From an uncultured Flavobacteriales bacterium (GTDB lineage Bacteria > Bacteroidota > Bacteroidia > Flavobacteriales_G > Salibacteraceae), in contig CAKZKD010000018.1 of NCBI GenBank assembly GCA_937121175.1, positions 88,652 through 152,651 on the forward strand: DNA of 64,000 nucleotides, in the 5' to 3' direction. Made by a program: the position numbers and the translations under genes. The notes beneath the pieces are model-generated. The model saw only the letters and a list, made by a program, of their open reading frames with translations, did not search any database and was not told the DNA's origin. Below are positions 38,972-48,403 of the stretch, piece by piece; positions within the stretch are counted from its first letter, which is position 1, and each line of letters opens with the position of its first letter.

Positions 38972-40468
38972 ATGCGATTCGATATTTTCTCTAAACAATT
39001 TGTAGATATTGAGTTGGAACCCAATAAACTTGCTGTTGTAGGTTCTGACCAAGAGCTTACTTGGATGCAATTTAGGGAGCAATTTGAAATAGCGAGGTCT
39101 ATTCTTGTAGAACAGCAAATACCAGCTGGACACCCTGTAATAATTTATGGCCACAAGGAAGCTAACTTCATGGTTTGGGAAACTGCTTTAACAGCGCTGT
39201 CTCTACCCTTTATCCCTTTCGATTCTCAATACCCTACTACTAGGCTTAATCAAATTATTGAAGAAACTGAATCCCACGTAATCATCAACATATCTGGAAA
39301 GTCAATAGAACACAAAGCCAATTTTGAAATCGATAATAAATTTAAAATCATCATTAAGAACGAGGAGTTCGACGTTAATAGATTAGTGAGCTATGGTGAT
39401 GTTGCTGACCCGCTCTTATACATGATTTTCACATCTGGAAGTACAGGAAAACCAAAAGGTGTAATGGTGAATCACTCCAACTATTGTGAATTAATAAAAT
39501 GGATGGAAAGCGATTATGGTTTTTATAAAGATGATGTCTTTATGAATCAGGCTGTTTTTTCATTCGATTTGTCACTGTACGATTGCTTCTTTGCCTTGCA
39601 TATTGGAGCGACTTTGCTCACCATTGACAAAGAATTGGCTAAAGACTCAGAGCAGTTTTTATTGCACCTAAAGCGATACAACTGTTCGGTTTGGACAAGT
39701 ACACCGAGTGCTGCATTTATTCATTTTCAGAATCCACTATTTAGTAGCAATGAAATACCTAGCTTAAGAACCTTTCTATTTATCGGTGAAGCTTTACCAG
39801 AACGTACGGTTACTACCATTGAACAAAAATTTAAAAATTGTAATATATTCAATGCGTACGGCCCTACCGAAGCATCCGTTGCTACAACAATTTGTAAAAT
39901 TTCAAGCGACGAAATTGCTGATCTGCAAGAAGTACCAATTGGCAAATCGAAACCAGATGGGCGAATAGAGCTCATTAACATTGATGAAAACGGTGTGGGC
40001 GAAATAGTCATTGTTGGTAATCATGTGGCAATGGGCTATTTTAAGAACGAAGAACTCACTGGGGCAAAATTTATTGAAATAGATGGTGAACGAGCCTTCA
40101 AAACAGGAGATTTAGCCTGCTACAAAAACAATACTCTGCTTTTTAGAGGCAGAAATGACGACCAAATAAAATTACGTGGATACAGAATCGAACTTGGTGA
40201 AATTTCATCGAAACTCAACACTCTTTCGTATATCAAACATTCAGAAACAATAGCTTTGTCCCGGAAGAATGTGGTCAAAAAAATAGTGGCCTTCGTTGAA
40301 TTGAATGAATCGGTTGAAAATATTAGAGTTAAAATTGCCGATGATTTGGATGGCAAACTTCCCGATTACATGATTCCTTCAGATTTCAGGTCGATTGAGG
40401 AATGGCCATTGAATGCTAATCTGAAAATTGAACGAAAAGAGCTACAACGATTGTATTTAAAACGATAG
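38972..40468 (+). CDS. dltA: DltA-like amino acid adenylating enzyme
   Basis: FTSGSTGKPKGV, NQAVFSFDLS, VWTSTPSAAF, FNAYGPTEASVATT, FKTGDLACYKNNTLLFRGRNDDQIKLRGYRIELGEI. Confidence 0.88.
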   Translation: MRFDIFSKQFVDIELEPNKLAVVGSDQELTWMQFREQFEIARSILVEQQIPAGHPVIIYGHKEANFMVWETALTALSLPFIPFDSQYPTTRLNQIIEETESHVIINISGKSIEHKANFEIDNKFKIIIKNEEFDVNRLVSYGDVADPLLYMIFTSGSTGKPKGVMVNHSNYCELIKWMESDYGFYKDDVFMNQAVFSFDLSLYDCFFALHIGATLLTIDKELAKDSEQFLLHLKRYNCSVWTSTPSAAFIHFQNPLFSSNEIPSLRTFLFIGEALPERTVTTIEQKFKNCNIFNAYGPTEASVATTICKISSDEIADLQEVPIGKSKPDGRIELINIDENGVGEIVIVGNHVAMGYFKNEELTGAKFIEIDGERAFKTGDLACYKNNTLLFRGRNDDQIKLRGYRIELGEISSKLNTLSYIKHSETIALSRKNVVKKIVAFVELNESVENIRVKIADDLDGKLPDYMIPSDFRSIEEWPLNANLKIERKELQRLYLKR

Positions 40469-40469
40469 G

Positions 40470-41576
40470 GTGCGCATATTCCTTTGTATTTGTTTTTTGA
40501 TTCTTGGACTGGACGTTTTTTCACAAGCCAGTGATACAACAAAACCGCGAATCATTTCCAAAGTGAGTTACCACAATGGCGTATTACTTCCCCATCGAAT
40601 TGCTATGCAGCACTTACCACAAGAAACAACGCATGGGTTTGAGTTTAACCTTGAAAAAGTTGCAGGAAATTCAAAGGATTGGGAGAAATTATACAACAAC
40701 CCTACTTATGGTGTTTCAGTGCTTTATACGTCAACAGGAAATTATGAATTGCTTGGAAATGCCTTGGGTGTAAATGCTTATCTCTTGTTGCCTCTAATTA
40801 GCACAGCAGGGTTTAGACTGCAAACTAGTTGGGGATGGGGTGTTGGCTGGATAGGTAAAAAATTCGACCGAATCACCAATTACAAAAACAATGCAATTGG
40901 GTCGAATATTAATTTATTCGCTTCCATAAAAGTAAAATCTGAAATTTATGTTGCACCTAGAAGTGCAATTTTATTAGGTGCAGCATTCAATCATTGGAGT
41001 AATTCCGGAATTCGACGACCAAATTTGGGCATTAACATACCTACCTGGAGCATTGGATATTTGCAAAAATTTTATGAGCCGGCGGAACGGCCCAGAAAAT
41101 TGTCAAAACTTGAACGATTGGCATACAGACCAGAGCTTAAAAACGAATTCATGGTAATGCCTATTGTTGGCTTTACAGCAAACAGTATTCATGATGCTAA
41201 AATTTATCAAGCTTATGCCTTACAAATGAGTTATAGCAGACTTTGGAGTTCTAAGTATAAAATCAACTATACCTGGGATGTATTCTACAATTCTTCTTTT
41301 AGAAAAGAAATGGATTCTAAACCAAATTTAAAAGGTAAAACAGCATTGCAATCAGGGGTGATGGCGGCCTACGAACAAATGATTGGAAATGTAAGTATTA
41401 TAGCTGGTTGGGGATTTTATCTATTTGATCAAACGGAAAGAAACGACCCGTTTTATCATCGATTTGGAACTCGAATTAAACTAGGAGAACACTTTGTGGT
41501 AAATACTACATTGCACACACACTGGGCTGTATCAGACCATTTAGAAATCGGGTTTGGTTATAAATTCAATAAGTAA
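40470..41576 (+). CDS. acyloxyacyl hydrolase / PagL-like lipid A 3-O-deacylase family outer membrane protein
   Basis: Signal peptide; AAFNHWSNSGIRRPNLGIN matches the PagL H-x-S-N...PN-x-G active-site region; GTG start 1 nt after dltA. Confidence 0.75.
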   Translation: MRIFLCICFLILGLDVFSQASDTTKPRIISKVSYHNGVLLPHRIAMQHLPQETTHGFEFNLEKVAGNSKDWEKLYNNPTYGVSVLYTSTGNYELLGNALGVNAYLLLPLISTAGFRLQTSWGWGVGWIGKKFDRITNYKNNAIGSNINLFASIKVKSEIYVAPRSAILLGAAFNHWSNSGIRRPNLGINIPTWSIGYLQKFYEPAERPRKLSKLERLAYRPELKNEFMVMPIVGFTANSIHDAKIYQAYALQMSYSRLWSSKYKINYTWDVFYNSSFRKEMDSKPNLKGKTALQSGVMAAYEQMIGNVSIIAGWGFYLFDQTERNDPFYHRFGTRIKLGEHFVVNTTLHTHWAVSDHLEIGFGYKFNK

Positions 41577-42307
41577 TGAGAGCATATCAATTCATATTGC
41601 TCGTAGTAGTTTCTGGATACTTATCAGGGTGTAAAAATTGTGCGAACAAAAAAGGCGAGCTTCAAGTTTTTAGCCATGTTTTGCAGCCTTTTAATGAAAT
41701 GGAAATTGAGGGAAAATTCAATATAATGCTTCAACAAAGTGACACCCACCGAATTAGTTTAAACGGATATCAAGGCATAAATGAAACGGTACGCTACGAC
41801 GTTGTTGAAGGTAAACTTCTAGTTACCAATGAAAACAACTGCAGCAACCTTAATGGATATGACGATTGGGTGAATTTGACAATAGAAATGGACTCATTTT
41901 CTTTTGCTCGTTTTTCTGTGCCAGGGTCTCTAGACAGCAAAGGCGAATTAAACTGGAGTAATTGTTCACTGCTCATCGACAATTGTAATCTGGAAACTAA
42001 TTTGAAACTAAAAATGACAAACTTCGTCCTTAACTTGGATGGAGGTACTTCAACTGTTCACTTAAGTGGTGCGAATACTACTTCGGAAATTACCTTTCAT
42101 GGAAATGGTCATGTTTACGCTAAAAATTTGATGAATAAAGATCTGTATGCGTACTCTAGGGGAACTGGATATATGGAAGCAACTGTTTCTAACTACCTTC
42201 TTGCCTCTATTCAAGGTAGCGCCGAGCTTGTATATTATGGTAGCCCATTGACCGAAGAAATAAAACTAAAACCTGAAGAAGGTGCTTCGGTAACTAAAAT
42301 GAATTAG
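41576..42307 (+). CDS. DUF2807 (head GIN) domain putative auto-transporter adhesin-type lipoprotein
   Basis: Lipobox YLSGC; FNEMEIEGKFNIMLQQSDTHRISLNG...; TAATG overlap with upstream gene. Confidence 0.82.
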   Translation: MRAYQFILLVVVSGYLSGCKNCANKKGELQVFSHVLQPFNEMEIEGKFNIMLQQSDTHRISLNGYQGINETVRYDVVEGKLLVTNENNCSNLNGYDDWVNLTIEMDSFSFARFSVPGSLDSKGELNWSNCSLLIDNCNLETNLKLKMTNFVLNLDGGTSTVHLSGANTTSEITFHGNGHVYAKNLMNKDLYAYSRGTGYMEATVSNYLLASIQGSAELVYYGSPLTEEIKLKPEEGASVTKMN

Positions 42308-43653
42308 TCAACCATTTGAATACCCGTAAAATTCTGCGGTGTTATTTGCTTCAACTCTTCTTTCAGAGCATCAGAAATTTCAAGCTCATCTACAAATTCG
42401 GCAATTGAGCCTGCAGTAACTTTTTCATTCTTACGAGTCAAGGCTTTTAACGCCTCATAAGGTTTTGGAAAGCCCTCTCTTCTGAGCACAGTCTGAATTG
42501 CCTCTGCAACAACAGCCCAGTTGTTTTCCAAGTCACGTTGAATAGTCGCTTCGTTCAACAACAATTTACCCATTCCTTTCAATAACGACTCATATGCAAT
42601 AAGACTATTGCCAAACGGCACTCCAACATTTCTTAGAACGGTTGAATCGGTTAAGTCTCGTTGCAAGCGAGAAATTGGAAGTTTGGCAGATAGATGTTCA
42701 AAAACCGCATTGGCGATTCCTAAATTTCCTTCCGCATTTTCAAAGTCAATAGGATTTACTTTATGGGGCATTGCCGAGGAACCAACTTCTCCTGCTTTTA
42801 TTTTTTGCTTGAAATAATCCATGGAAATATACGTCCATACATCTCTAGAAAAATCAATGAGAATGGTATTAATCCGCTTTAAGCAATCGCACAATGCCGC
42901 AAAATGGTCGTAATGTTCAATCTGAGTGGTGGTTTGACTTCTATCAATGTTTAGCGCATCTTTCAAAAATGAATTGCCAAAGTCTATCCAATCTATTTTT
43001 GGATAAGCAACAAAATGCGCATTAAAATTACCCGTTGCTCCGCCAAATTTTGCGGCAATTGGAATTTGGTATAGATACTCCAATTGTTCGTTAAGGCGTT
43101 CAGAAAACACTTGAATTTCTTTTCCCAATCTTGTAGGAGATGCAGGTTGGCCGTGTGTTCTAGCCAACATTGGAATATCTTTCCATTCTTTGGCAAATTG
43201 ATTCAAACCATCAACGATGTCTCTAATTTTTGGCCCAATTACCCCGTCAACTGCATCGCGAATCATCATGGGATTAGCGGTGTTATTAATATCTTGAGAA
43301 GTTAGCCCAAAGTGCACAAATTCAGCGTGTTCGGCAATATTTAATAGGGTCATTTTTTCTTTCAAGAAATACTCCACAGCTTTTACATCGTGGTTGGTTA
43401 CCTTTTCAATGTCTTTGATTTTTTGAGCATCCTCTACCGAAAAATCGTCGTAAATGGCTCTTAGCTCTTCAAATACACTGTTATTTACGCCTTCTAATTG
43501 CGGCAAGGGCAATTCGCACAAGGCAATAAAATACTCCACTTCTACCCATACTCTGTATTTGAATAAGGCATATTCAGAAAAATATTGGGATAATGGTGCT
43601 GTTTTGCCAACATAGCGGCCATCAATCGGCGAAATTGCTTCAAGTGCTTTCAT
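42304..43653 (-). CDS. purB: adenylosuccinate lyase
   Basis: AISPIDGRYVGKTAPLSQYFSEYALFKYRVWVEVEYFIALC..., signature GSSAMPHKVNPIDFENAEG. Confidence 0.97.
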   Translation of the reverse strand: MKALEAISPIDGRYVGKTAPLSQYFSEYALFKYRVWVEVEYFIALCELPLPQLEGVNNSVFEELRAIYDDFSVEDAQKIKDIEKVTNHDVKAVEYFLKEKMTLLNIAEHAEFVHFGLTSQDINNTANPMMIRDAVDGVIGPKIRDIVDGLNQFAKEWKDIPMLARTHGQPASPTRLGKEIQVFSERLNEQLEYLYQIPIAAKFGGATGNFNAHFVAYPKIDWIDFGNSFLKDALNIDRSQTTTQIEHYDHFAALCDCLKRINTILIDFSRDVWTYISMDYFKQKIKAGEVGSSAMPHKVNPIDFENAEGNLGIANAVFEHLSAKLPISRLQRDLTDSTVLRNVGVPFGNSLIAYESLLKGMGKLLLNEATIQRDLENNWAVVAEAIQTVLRREGFPKPYEALKALTRKNEKVTAGSIAEFVDELEISDALKEELKQITPQNFTGIQMVD

Positions 43654-43742
43654 AAGTAGTGTAAATGGCCTGCAAAATTAATCGAAACCTCAAGTTGCGT
43701 CTATTCTAAACTTTCAATGATATTAACTAAAGAAGATACTTG

Positions 43743-44621
43743 TTAACTCGAAAGCCAGCTTAGAACGTGTGTCAATTTATCTTCCCTAAGAATTTGATGA
43801 ATGATCAGGCCCGGATATGGGACGCAAACCGCAAAGTATAGAATGTAAAAACTCACCTCATTCTTTTTGTAATAGAAAAGGAAACCCGGAATTAAAAACA
43901 GTAAGGATGCAATCGGATAGTACGAAAACAGATTATACGGATTATCAAATTTCATTTCTTCGCCAGATGGTTTTATAATGGTGTAGCTGGTGAACTCTTG
44001 TAGCATTCCTGAAAAATTCAGTAAAAATGTGTCGCCACTTGCAATTCGAAGATGAACATTTTCAGGCACATCAACTGTAGATTGGTCATCGTAAATTACC
44101 GTATTTCGTTGAAAGTATTTGTAATACACCTTTGCCTTAACCGTTGTTCCGGTTTGAATTTCAGGCAGCCAAAAATCCACAAAAATGGCTAACGCAAAAA
44201 TGCAGGATATTGCTGCTGAAAGTCTAACCAAGTTCCATGGCCAACCGGAAGTAAGTTTAGTAAAAACTCTTTTCTCAATTTCTTCCGCTTCCTTTTTGTG
44301 AGCCTCTGCATACTCCCTAGCACGCTGACGCATTTTTTCTCTAGCTTTTTGTCTGGCTTCAAATTCATCCACTGCATCAGCAACAGGGCGTTCCTGATAG
44401 CTTTTTTGTTTGTACGATGAATACATGTCGGCAAGTTGGTCACCTTCATTCAATAAGTATTGATAGGCTTTTAAGTAGTTTAAAAACTTTTCTTTTGCCT
44501 CTGGGTCATCGTTTACATCAGGGTGATACTTCAGCGCTAATTCTCTGAAACGTTTTTTTACGTCATCTAAAGGAGAACCGTGCGGCAGCCCCAAGACATC
44601 TAAACAAAAATTTCGTTTCAT
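43743..44621 (-). CDS. J-domain (DnaJ-like) membrane protein
   Basis: N-terminal J domain VLGLPHGSPLDDVKKRFRELALKYHPDVNDDPEAKEKF (HPD) followed by TM segments. Confidence 0.88.
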   Translation of the reverse strand: MKRNFCLDVLGLPHGSPLDDVKKRFRELALKYHPDVNDDPEAKEKFLNYLKAYQYLLNEGDQLADMYSSYKQKSYQERPVADAVDEFEARQKAREKMRQRAREYAEAHKKEAEEIEKRVFTKLTSGWPWNLVRLSAAISCIFALAIFVDFWLPEIQTGTTVKAKVYYKYFQRNTVIYDDQSTVDVPENVHLRIASGDTFLLNFSGMLQEFTSYTIIKPSGEEMKFDNPYNLFSYYPIASLLFLIPGFLFYYKKNEVSFYILYFAVCVPYPGLIIHQILREDKLTHVLSWLSS

Positions 44622-44626
44622 TAATG

Positions 44627-45010
44627 CTACTTCGCAGAATCGCAGATATCTACTACCTTAACCTCGAGCTTCTCGAACTCAATGGTTTTGGTTCCTTTTA
44701 ATTTACTTTCAAAAAGGAATCTGTTTTTTCCTTTTTTATTAGGACCTAAACAGTTGGAATTTTTCTCACTCATTATTTCAGCTTTACCATCAACATACAA
44801 GTACAATTGAAATGTTAATTCTGCAGATTTAACAGTAGCATTTTTTACTTTCAGTTTAAGCAGGTTTCCGTGGGTCTTTTTGTAAGGCTTAAACTTATAC
44901 TTAACCTCAAATCCTTTATCCTCTAGTGGTTTAGAATTTAATTGAGCAATGGCGGTTGTAGTGTACAATAACACACAGACCGTGGACAATACTGAAATCA
45001 AATATTTCAT
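44627..45010 (-). CDS. hypothetical secreted protein (127 aa)
   Basis: Signal peptide MKYLISVLSTVCVLLYTTTAIAQ; overlaps the upstream SiaC-like gene by 4 nt. Confidence 0.75.
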   Translation of the reverse strand: MKYLISVLSTVCVLLYTTTAIAQLNSKPLEDKGFEVKYKFKPYKKTHGNLLKLKVKNATVKSAELTFQLYLYVDGKAEIMSEKNSNCLGPNKKGKNRFLFESKLKGTKTIEFEKLEVKVVDICDSAK

Positions 45011-45393
45011 ATTTCTTCCACTTCTACCATGTTGAAAGGCACGGCGATTATTATGTCGTAATCCTCTCCGGCTTCTAACATATCTTCATCATCTGTTTCA
45101 TAGAACCAATTAACCGAAACACTTCCTTCTTTGTTCTTTTCTAATTTTTCTACTTTTTTGAACACGTCCAATAAGCACTTTGAGCTACTGGTGTTAAAGT
45201 ACTCAAGTCGAATATCGACGGTGGTATTGCCCTGAGGGTTTTCTGTGTAATTGTCTAACCACTCAAAAATAGGCTTATAAAAATCAACAGCATTTTCTGG
45301 AATACTTCTTCCGCTCAATTCAAATTTGCCTGAATCGGCATTTAACATAACCGTTGGTGTTTTCACTCCGCCGTCAATAATTAAATTATCCAT
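45007..45393 (-). CDS. SiaC family (DUF1987) regulatory phosphoprotein
   Basis: SGRSIPENAVDFYKPIFEWLDNYTENPQGNTTVDIRLEYFNTSSSKCLLDVFKKVEKL; Thr in YFNTSS is residue 68. Confidence 0.88.
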   Translation of the reverse strand: MDNLIIDGGVKTPTVMLNADSGKFELSGRSIPENAVDFYKPIFEWLDNYTENPQGNTTVDIRLEYFNTSSSKCLLDVFKKVEKLEKNKEGSVSVNWFYETDDEDMLEAGEDYDIIIAVPFNMVEVEEI

Positions 45394-45928
45394 CCTTATT
45401 TATTTTCACAATTAGTTTAAAATATGTCAACTTTTGGCTCACCTCGTCGAATTCATAACTTAACGGTTGTCCCGATTTTCTAGCTATATCCATTAATCCA
45501 AGACCACTACCTCCGTCTTTTGTTCTTTCGTTATCGTTCAAAGTTTCAATAAACTGCTCTCTTAACTGGCTTTTATCCTTAGTATTTATCAAGTCAATTC
45601 TTTCGCGCAACGTATCTACCTCACTCTTAGCGATATAATTTCCGAAAATCAATGTATAATGCCCAGAATTTCTAATCAAAACCGTAGTCACCTCTTCTTC
45701 CGAATTTTCACCTTCAGAGATTTCATTTTGATGCTTATACAGATTTTGAATTCCTTCTAATAATACCCGGAAAATCTTTCTTTTTACCTTGCTCTTAATT
45801 TCTTCAGCATTCAAGGCACTTTCAACCAATTGCAATATATCGCCTACAATTACATCATTCACCACTCCTTGATAGGTGAATATTAAATCTTCTTTCGACA
45901 TATTATTGGCAATCTTCTGTAGGTCCAC
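45386..45928 (-). CDS. SiaB family protein kinase (DUF6272)
   Basis: LIFTYQGVVNDVIVGDILQLVESAL...VLLEGIQNLYKHQNE...GGSGLGLMDIARKSG; GTG start; overlaps the SiaC-like gene by 8 nt. Confidence 0.85.
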   Translation of the reverse strand: MDLQKIANNMSKEDLIFTYQGVVNDVIVGDILQLVESALNAEEIKSKVKRKIFRVLLEGIQNLYKHQNEISEGENSEEEVTTVLIRNSGHYTLIFGNYIAKSEVDTLRERIDLINTKDKSQLREQFIETLNDNERTKDGGSGLGLMDIARKSGQPLSYEFDEVSQKLTYFKLIVKINKDG

Positions 45929-46037
45929 TTTTAAGCCTCATTTAACAAGTGTAACAAAGGTATAGAATTGAGAGAAGAATATCTATATGCCTTTAAGACC
46001 TTTGGTCACAAGTTACGACCAATCTTGACTTTTATCC

Positions 46038-46068
46038 TTTTGCTCACGCATTGAAATGGCTATGTTTG
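46038..46068 (+). promoter_or_regulatory. Bacteroidota-type promoter (TTTTG-N18-TATGTTTG)
   Basis: ttttg-ctcacgcattgaaatggc-tatgtttg, 27 nt upstream of the S46 peptidase ATG. Confidence 0.6.
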
Positions 46069-46095
46069 CCGACGTTTTAAAAATCAAAGTAAATT

Positions 46096-48264
46096 ATGTT
46101 ACGAAAAGGTATTTTATTGTGTGCAACTATCGCACTGTTAGTGCAGCCAAGAGCAAAGGCTGATGAGGGAATGTGGTTACCTATGTTGGTAAAACGCTTG
46201 AACTACGTTGATATGCAAAAAGCAGGATTAAAACTTACTCCTGAAGAAATTTACAGTGTAAACAATGCTTCATTAAAAGATGCAATTGTTGGCCTTGGGT
46301 CTCCAGCAAGAAACTTTTGCTCTGGAGAAATTGTTTCTTCACAAGGTCTTTTCATTACGAATCACCATTGTGGATATGGAACTATTCAAGATAACAGTAC
46401 AACTGACCATAACTACCTGAAAGACGGTTTTTGGGCCATGACCAAGGACGAGGAGATTCCAGCGGGATTCTCTATTTCTATTCTTCATCACATGGACGAT
46501 GTTACCAGCACGATTTTGGCTGCAATGTCTGATGACATGAACGAAATGGAAAGAGCCAAAGCGGCAAAACCACTTATTGACAGCCTAGCTAAGGCAAATA
46601 GCGATGATGAATACAAAGCAGTTGTAAAAAGTTTTTTTGCTGGAAATGAGTATTACATGTTTGTTTACCAGGTATTTCCTGATATTCGTTTAGTTGGAGC
46701 TCCACCTAGCTCAGTTGGAAAATTTGGCGGCGACACGGACAACTGGATGTGGCCAAGACATACCGGTGACTTTACCATGTTTAGAATTTATGCGAATGAG
46801 GACAACAAACCTGCTGCATACTCAGCAGACAACAAACCTTACAAACCAAAGCACCATCTTCCAGTGAATATTAAAGGAACCAAAAAGAACGATTATGCTA
46901 TGATATTCGGCTTTCCTGGAGGAACAGACCGTTACATGAGTTCTTACGGTGTTGATCATAAGGTAAACGTAGATTATCCGGACAGAATTAAATTGAGAAG
47001 AAAAAAATTGGATTTGTATGAAGTAGGAATGAACGCAGATGAAGCTACTCAAATTCAGTATGCTAGTAAGCACGCAGGAGTGAGCAACTACTGGAAAAAC
47101 TTTATTGGAATGACGGAAGCTTTAAATGCTTTGGACGTTGCAGGTAAAAAACGTTCAGAAGAACAAGACTTCGAAAAATGGGCGAACGCCAATAGCGAAA
47201 GAAAGGAAAAATATGGAAAGGTTTTAGAGTTGTACAAAGAAGGGTACGCCCAATTAAAAGGCTCTCAAACTAAGTACAATTATTTCATTGAAGGGTTTGC
47301 ATCTCAAGGGGTTGAAATGGCTTCATTAGCAAGGAATTATGGCAAGTTTGCTGCAATTCTTGAAAAAGAAGATGCAGATCCGAAGAATATCGATGAAATG
47401 ACCCAAAGCCTTAAAGAAAAAAACAAAAAGCACTTCAAAAATTACAACAAACAAGTTGACATTGATGTTTTGGCTGCAATGTTCGAAATGTACGCTGAGG
47501 CTATCCCAGAAGGAGAAAGACCTGAGTATTTCCAAACATTAATTGGAAAAGCTAAAGGCGATTACATGAAACTGGCAAAATGGGTTGCTAAAAAATCAAT
47601 GTTCGATGACGAAGATAAAATGGAAGCTTTTTTGACTAAAGCAAATGCAAAGTCAATTTTAAAGGATCCTGCTTACAAAATATCAAAAGCAGTTTGGGAT
47701 GATTTTTACAAGAACGTAGTTCCTGCAAGACAAGAAGCTAATATGAAAATAGCCAAGGCTGAACGTTTGTACATTGACGGAATTCGCCAAATGAATCCGA
47801 ACAAATCTTATTACCCTGATGCAAACTCAACTTTGCGTCTTACCTATGGAAATATTTTACCATACGAAGCTCGTGACGCTGTTTTTTATGAGTACTACAC
47901 TACTGCTGAAGGTATTTTAGAAAAGTATCAGCCGGGTGATTTGGAGTTTGATGCTCCAGACAAGTTGATTAAAATGATTAAAGAAAAAGATTACGGTCGT
48001 TATGGCAAAAATGGTGAACTAAGAGTTTGTTTCTTGTCGAATAATGACATTACAGGTGGTAACTCTGGTAGTGGCGTTGTTAATGCAGAAGGACATTTGA
48101 TAGGTACTGCATTTGACGGAAACTGGGAAGCTATGAGTGGCGACGTTGCTTTTGAGCCAAACGTACAGCGTACCATCTCAGTTGATATTCGATACACATT
48201 ATTCATTATCGACAAGTTTGCTGGTGCTGGTCACTTGGTAAAAGAAATGACGGTAATCGAGTAA
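46096..48264 (+). CDS. S46 family dipeptidyl-peptidase (DPP7/DPP11 type)
   Basis: SSQGLFITNHHCGYGTIQ catalytic His region; DITGGNSGSGVVNAEGHLIGTAFDGNWEAMSGDVAFEP catalytic Ser region. Confidence 0.95.
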   Translation: MLRKGILLCATIALLVQPRAKADEGMWLPMLVKRLNYVDMQKAGLKLTPEEIYSVNNASLKDAIVGLGSPARNFCSGEIVSSQGLFITNHHCGYGTIQDNSTTDHNYLKDGFWAMTKDEEIPAGFSISILHHMDDVTSTILAAMSDDMNEMERAKAAKPLIDSLAKANSDDEYKAVVKSFFAGNEYYMFVYQVFPDIRLVGAPPSSVGKFGGDTDNWMWPRHTGDFTMFRIYANEDNKPAAYSADNKPYKPKHHLPVNIKGTKKNDYAMIFGFPGGTDRYMSSYGVDHKVNVDYPDRIKLRRKKLDLYEVGMNADEATQIQYASKHAGVSNYWKNFIGMTEALNALDVAGKKRSEEQDFEKWANANSERKEKYGKVLELYKEGYAQLKGSQTKYNYFIEGFASQGVEMASLARNYGKFAAILEKEDADPKNIDEMTQSLKEKNKKHFKNYNKQVDIDVLAAMFEMYAEAIPEGERPEYFQTLIGKAKGDYMKLAKWVAKKSMFDDEDKMEAFLTKANAKSILKDPAYKISKAVWDDFYKNVVPARQEANMKIAKAERLYIDGIRQMNPNKSYYPDANSTLRLTYGNILPYEARDAVFYEYYTTAEGILEKYQPGDLEFDAPDKLIKMIKEKDYGRYGKNGELRVCFLSNNDITGGNSGSGVVNAEGHLIGTAFDGNWEAMSGDVAFEPNVQRTISVDIRYTLFIIDKFAGAGHLVKEMTVIE

Positions 48265-48290
48265 TCGATTATTTGAAACTTTACATTTGA

Positions 48291-48318
48291 AGCCCTTCCG
48301 TTTGGAAGGGCTTTTTTT
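48291..48318 (+). terminator. rho-independent terminator
   Basis: agcccttcc gttt ggaagggct ttttttt. Confidence 0.88.
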
Positions 48319-48403
48319 ATGGCATCTCACAGAATAATGCAGGTTTTGTTATAAAATTTTAAAGTACCGTCATACCCCTTTATTCTAAAACACTAGATTT
48401 TTT

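Noticed and set aside
38972-40468. Nonribosomal peptide synthetase interpretation of the adenylation gene
   Set aside because: Stand-alone adenylation enzyme with DltA-like VWTSTPS/GPTEA motifs, beside dltB/C/D homologs; no condensation or thioesterase domains nearby.
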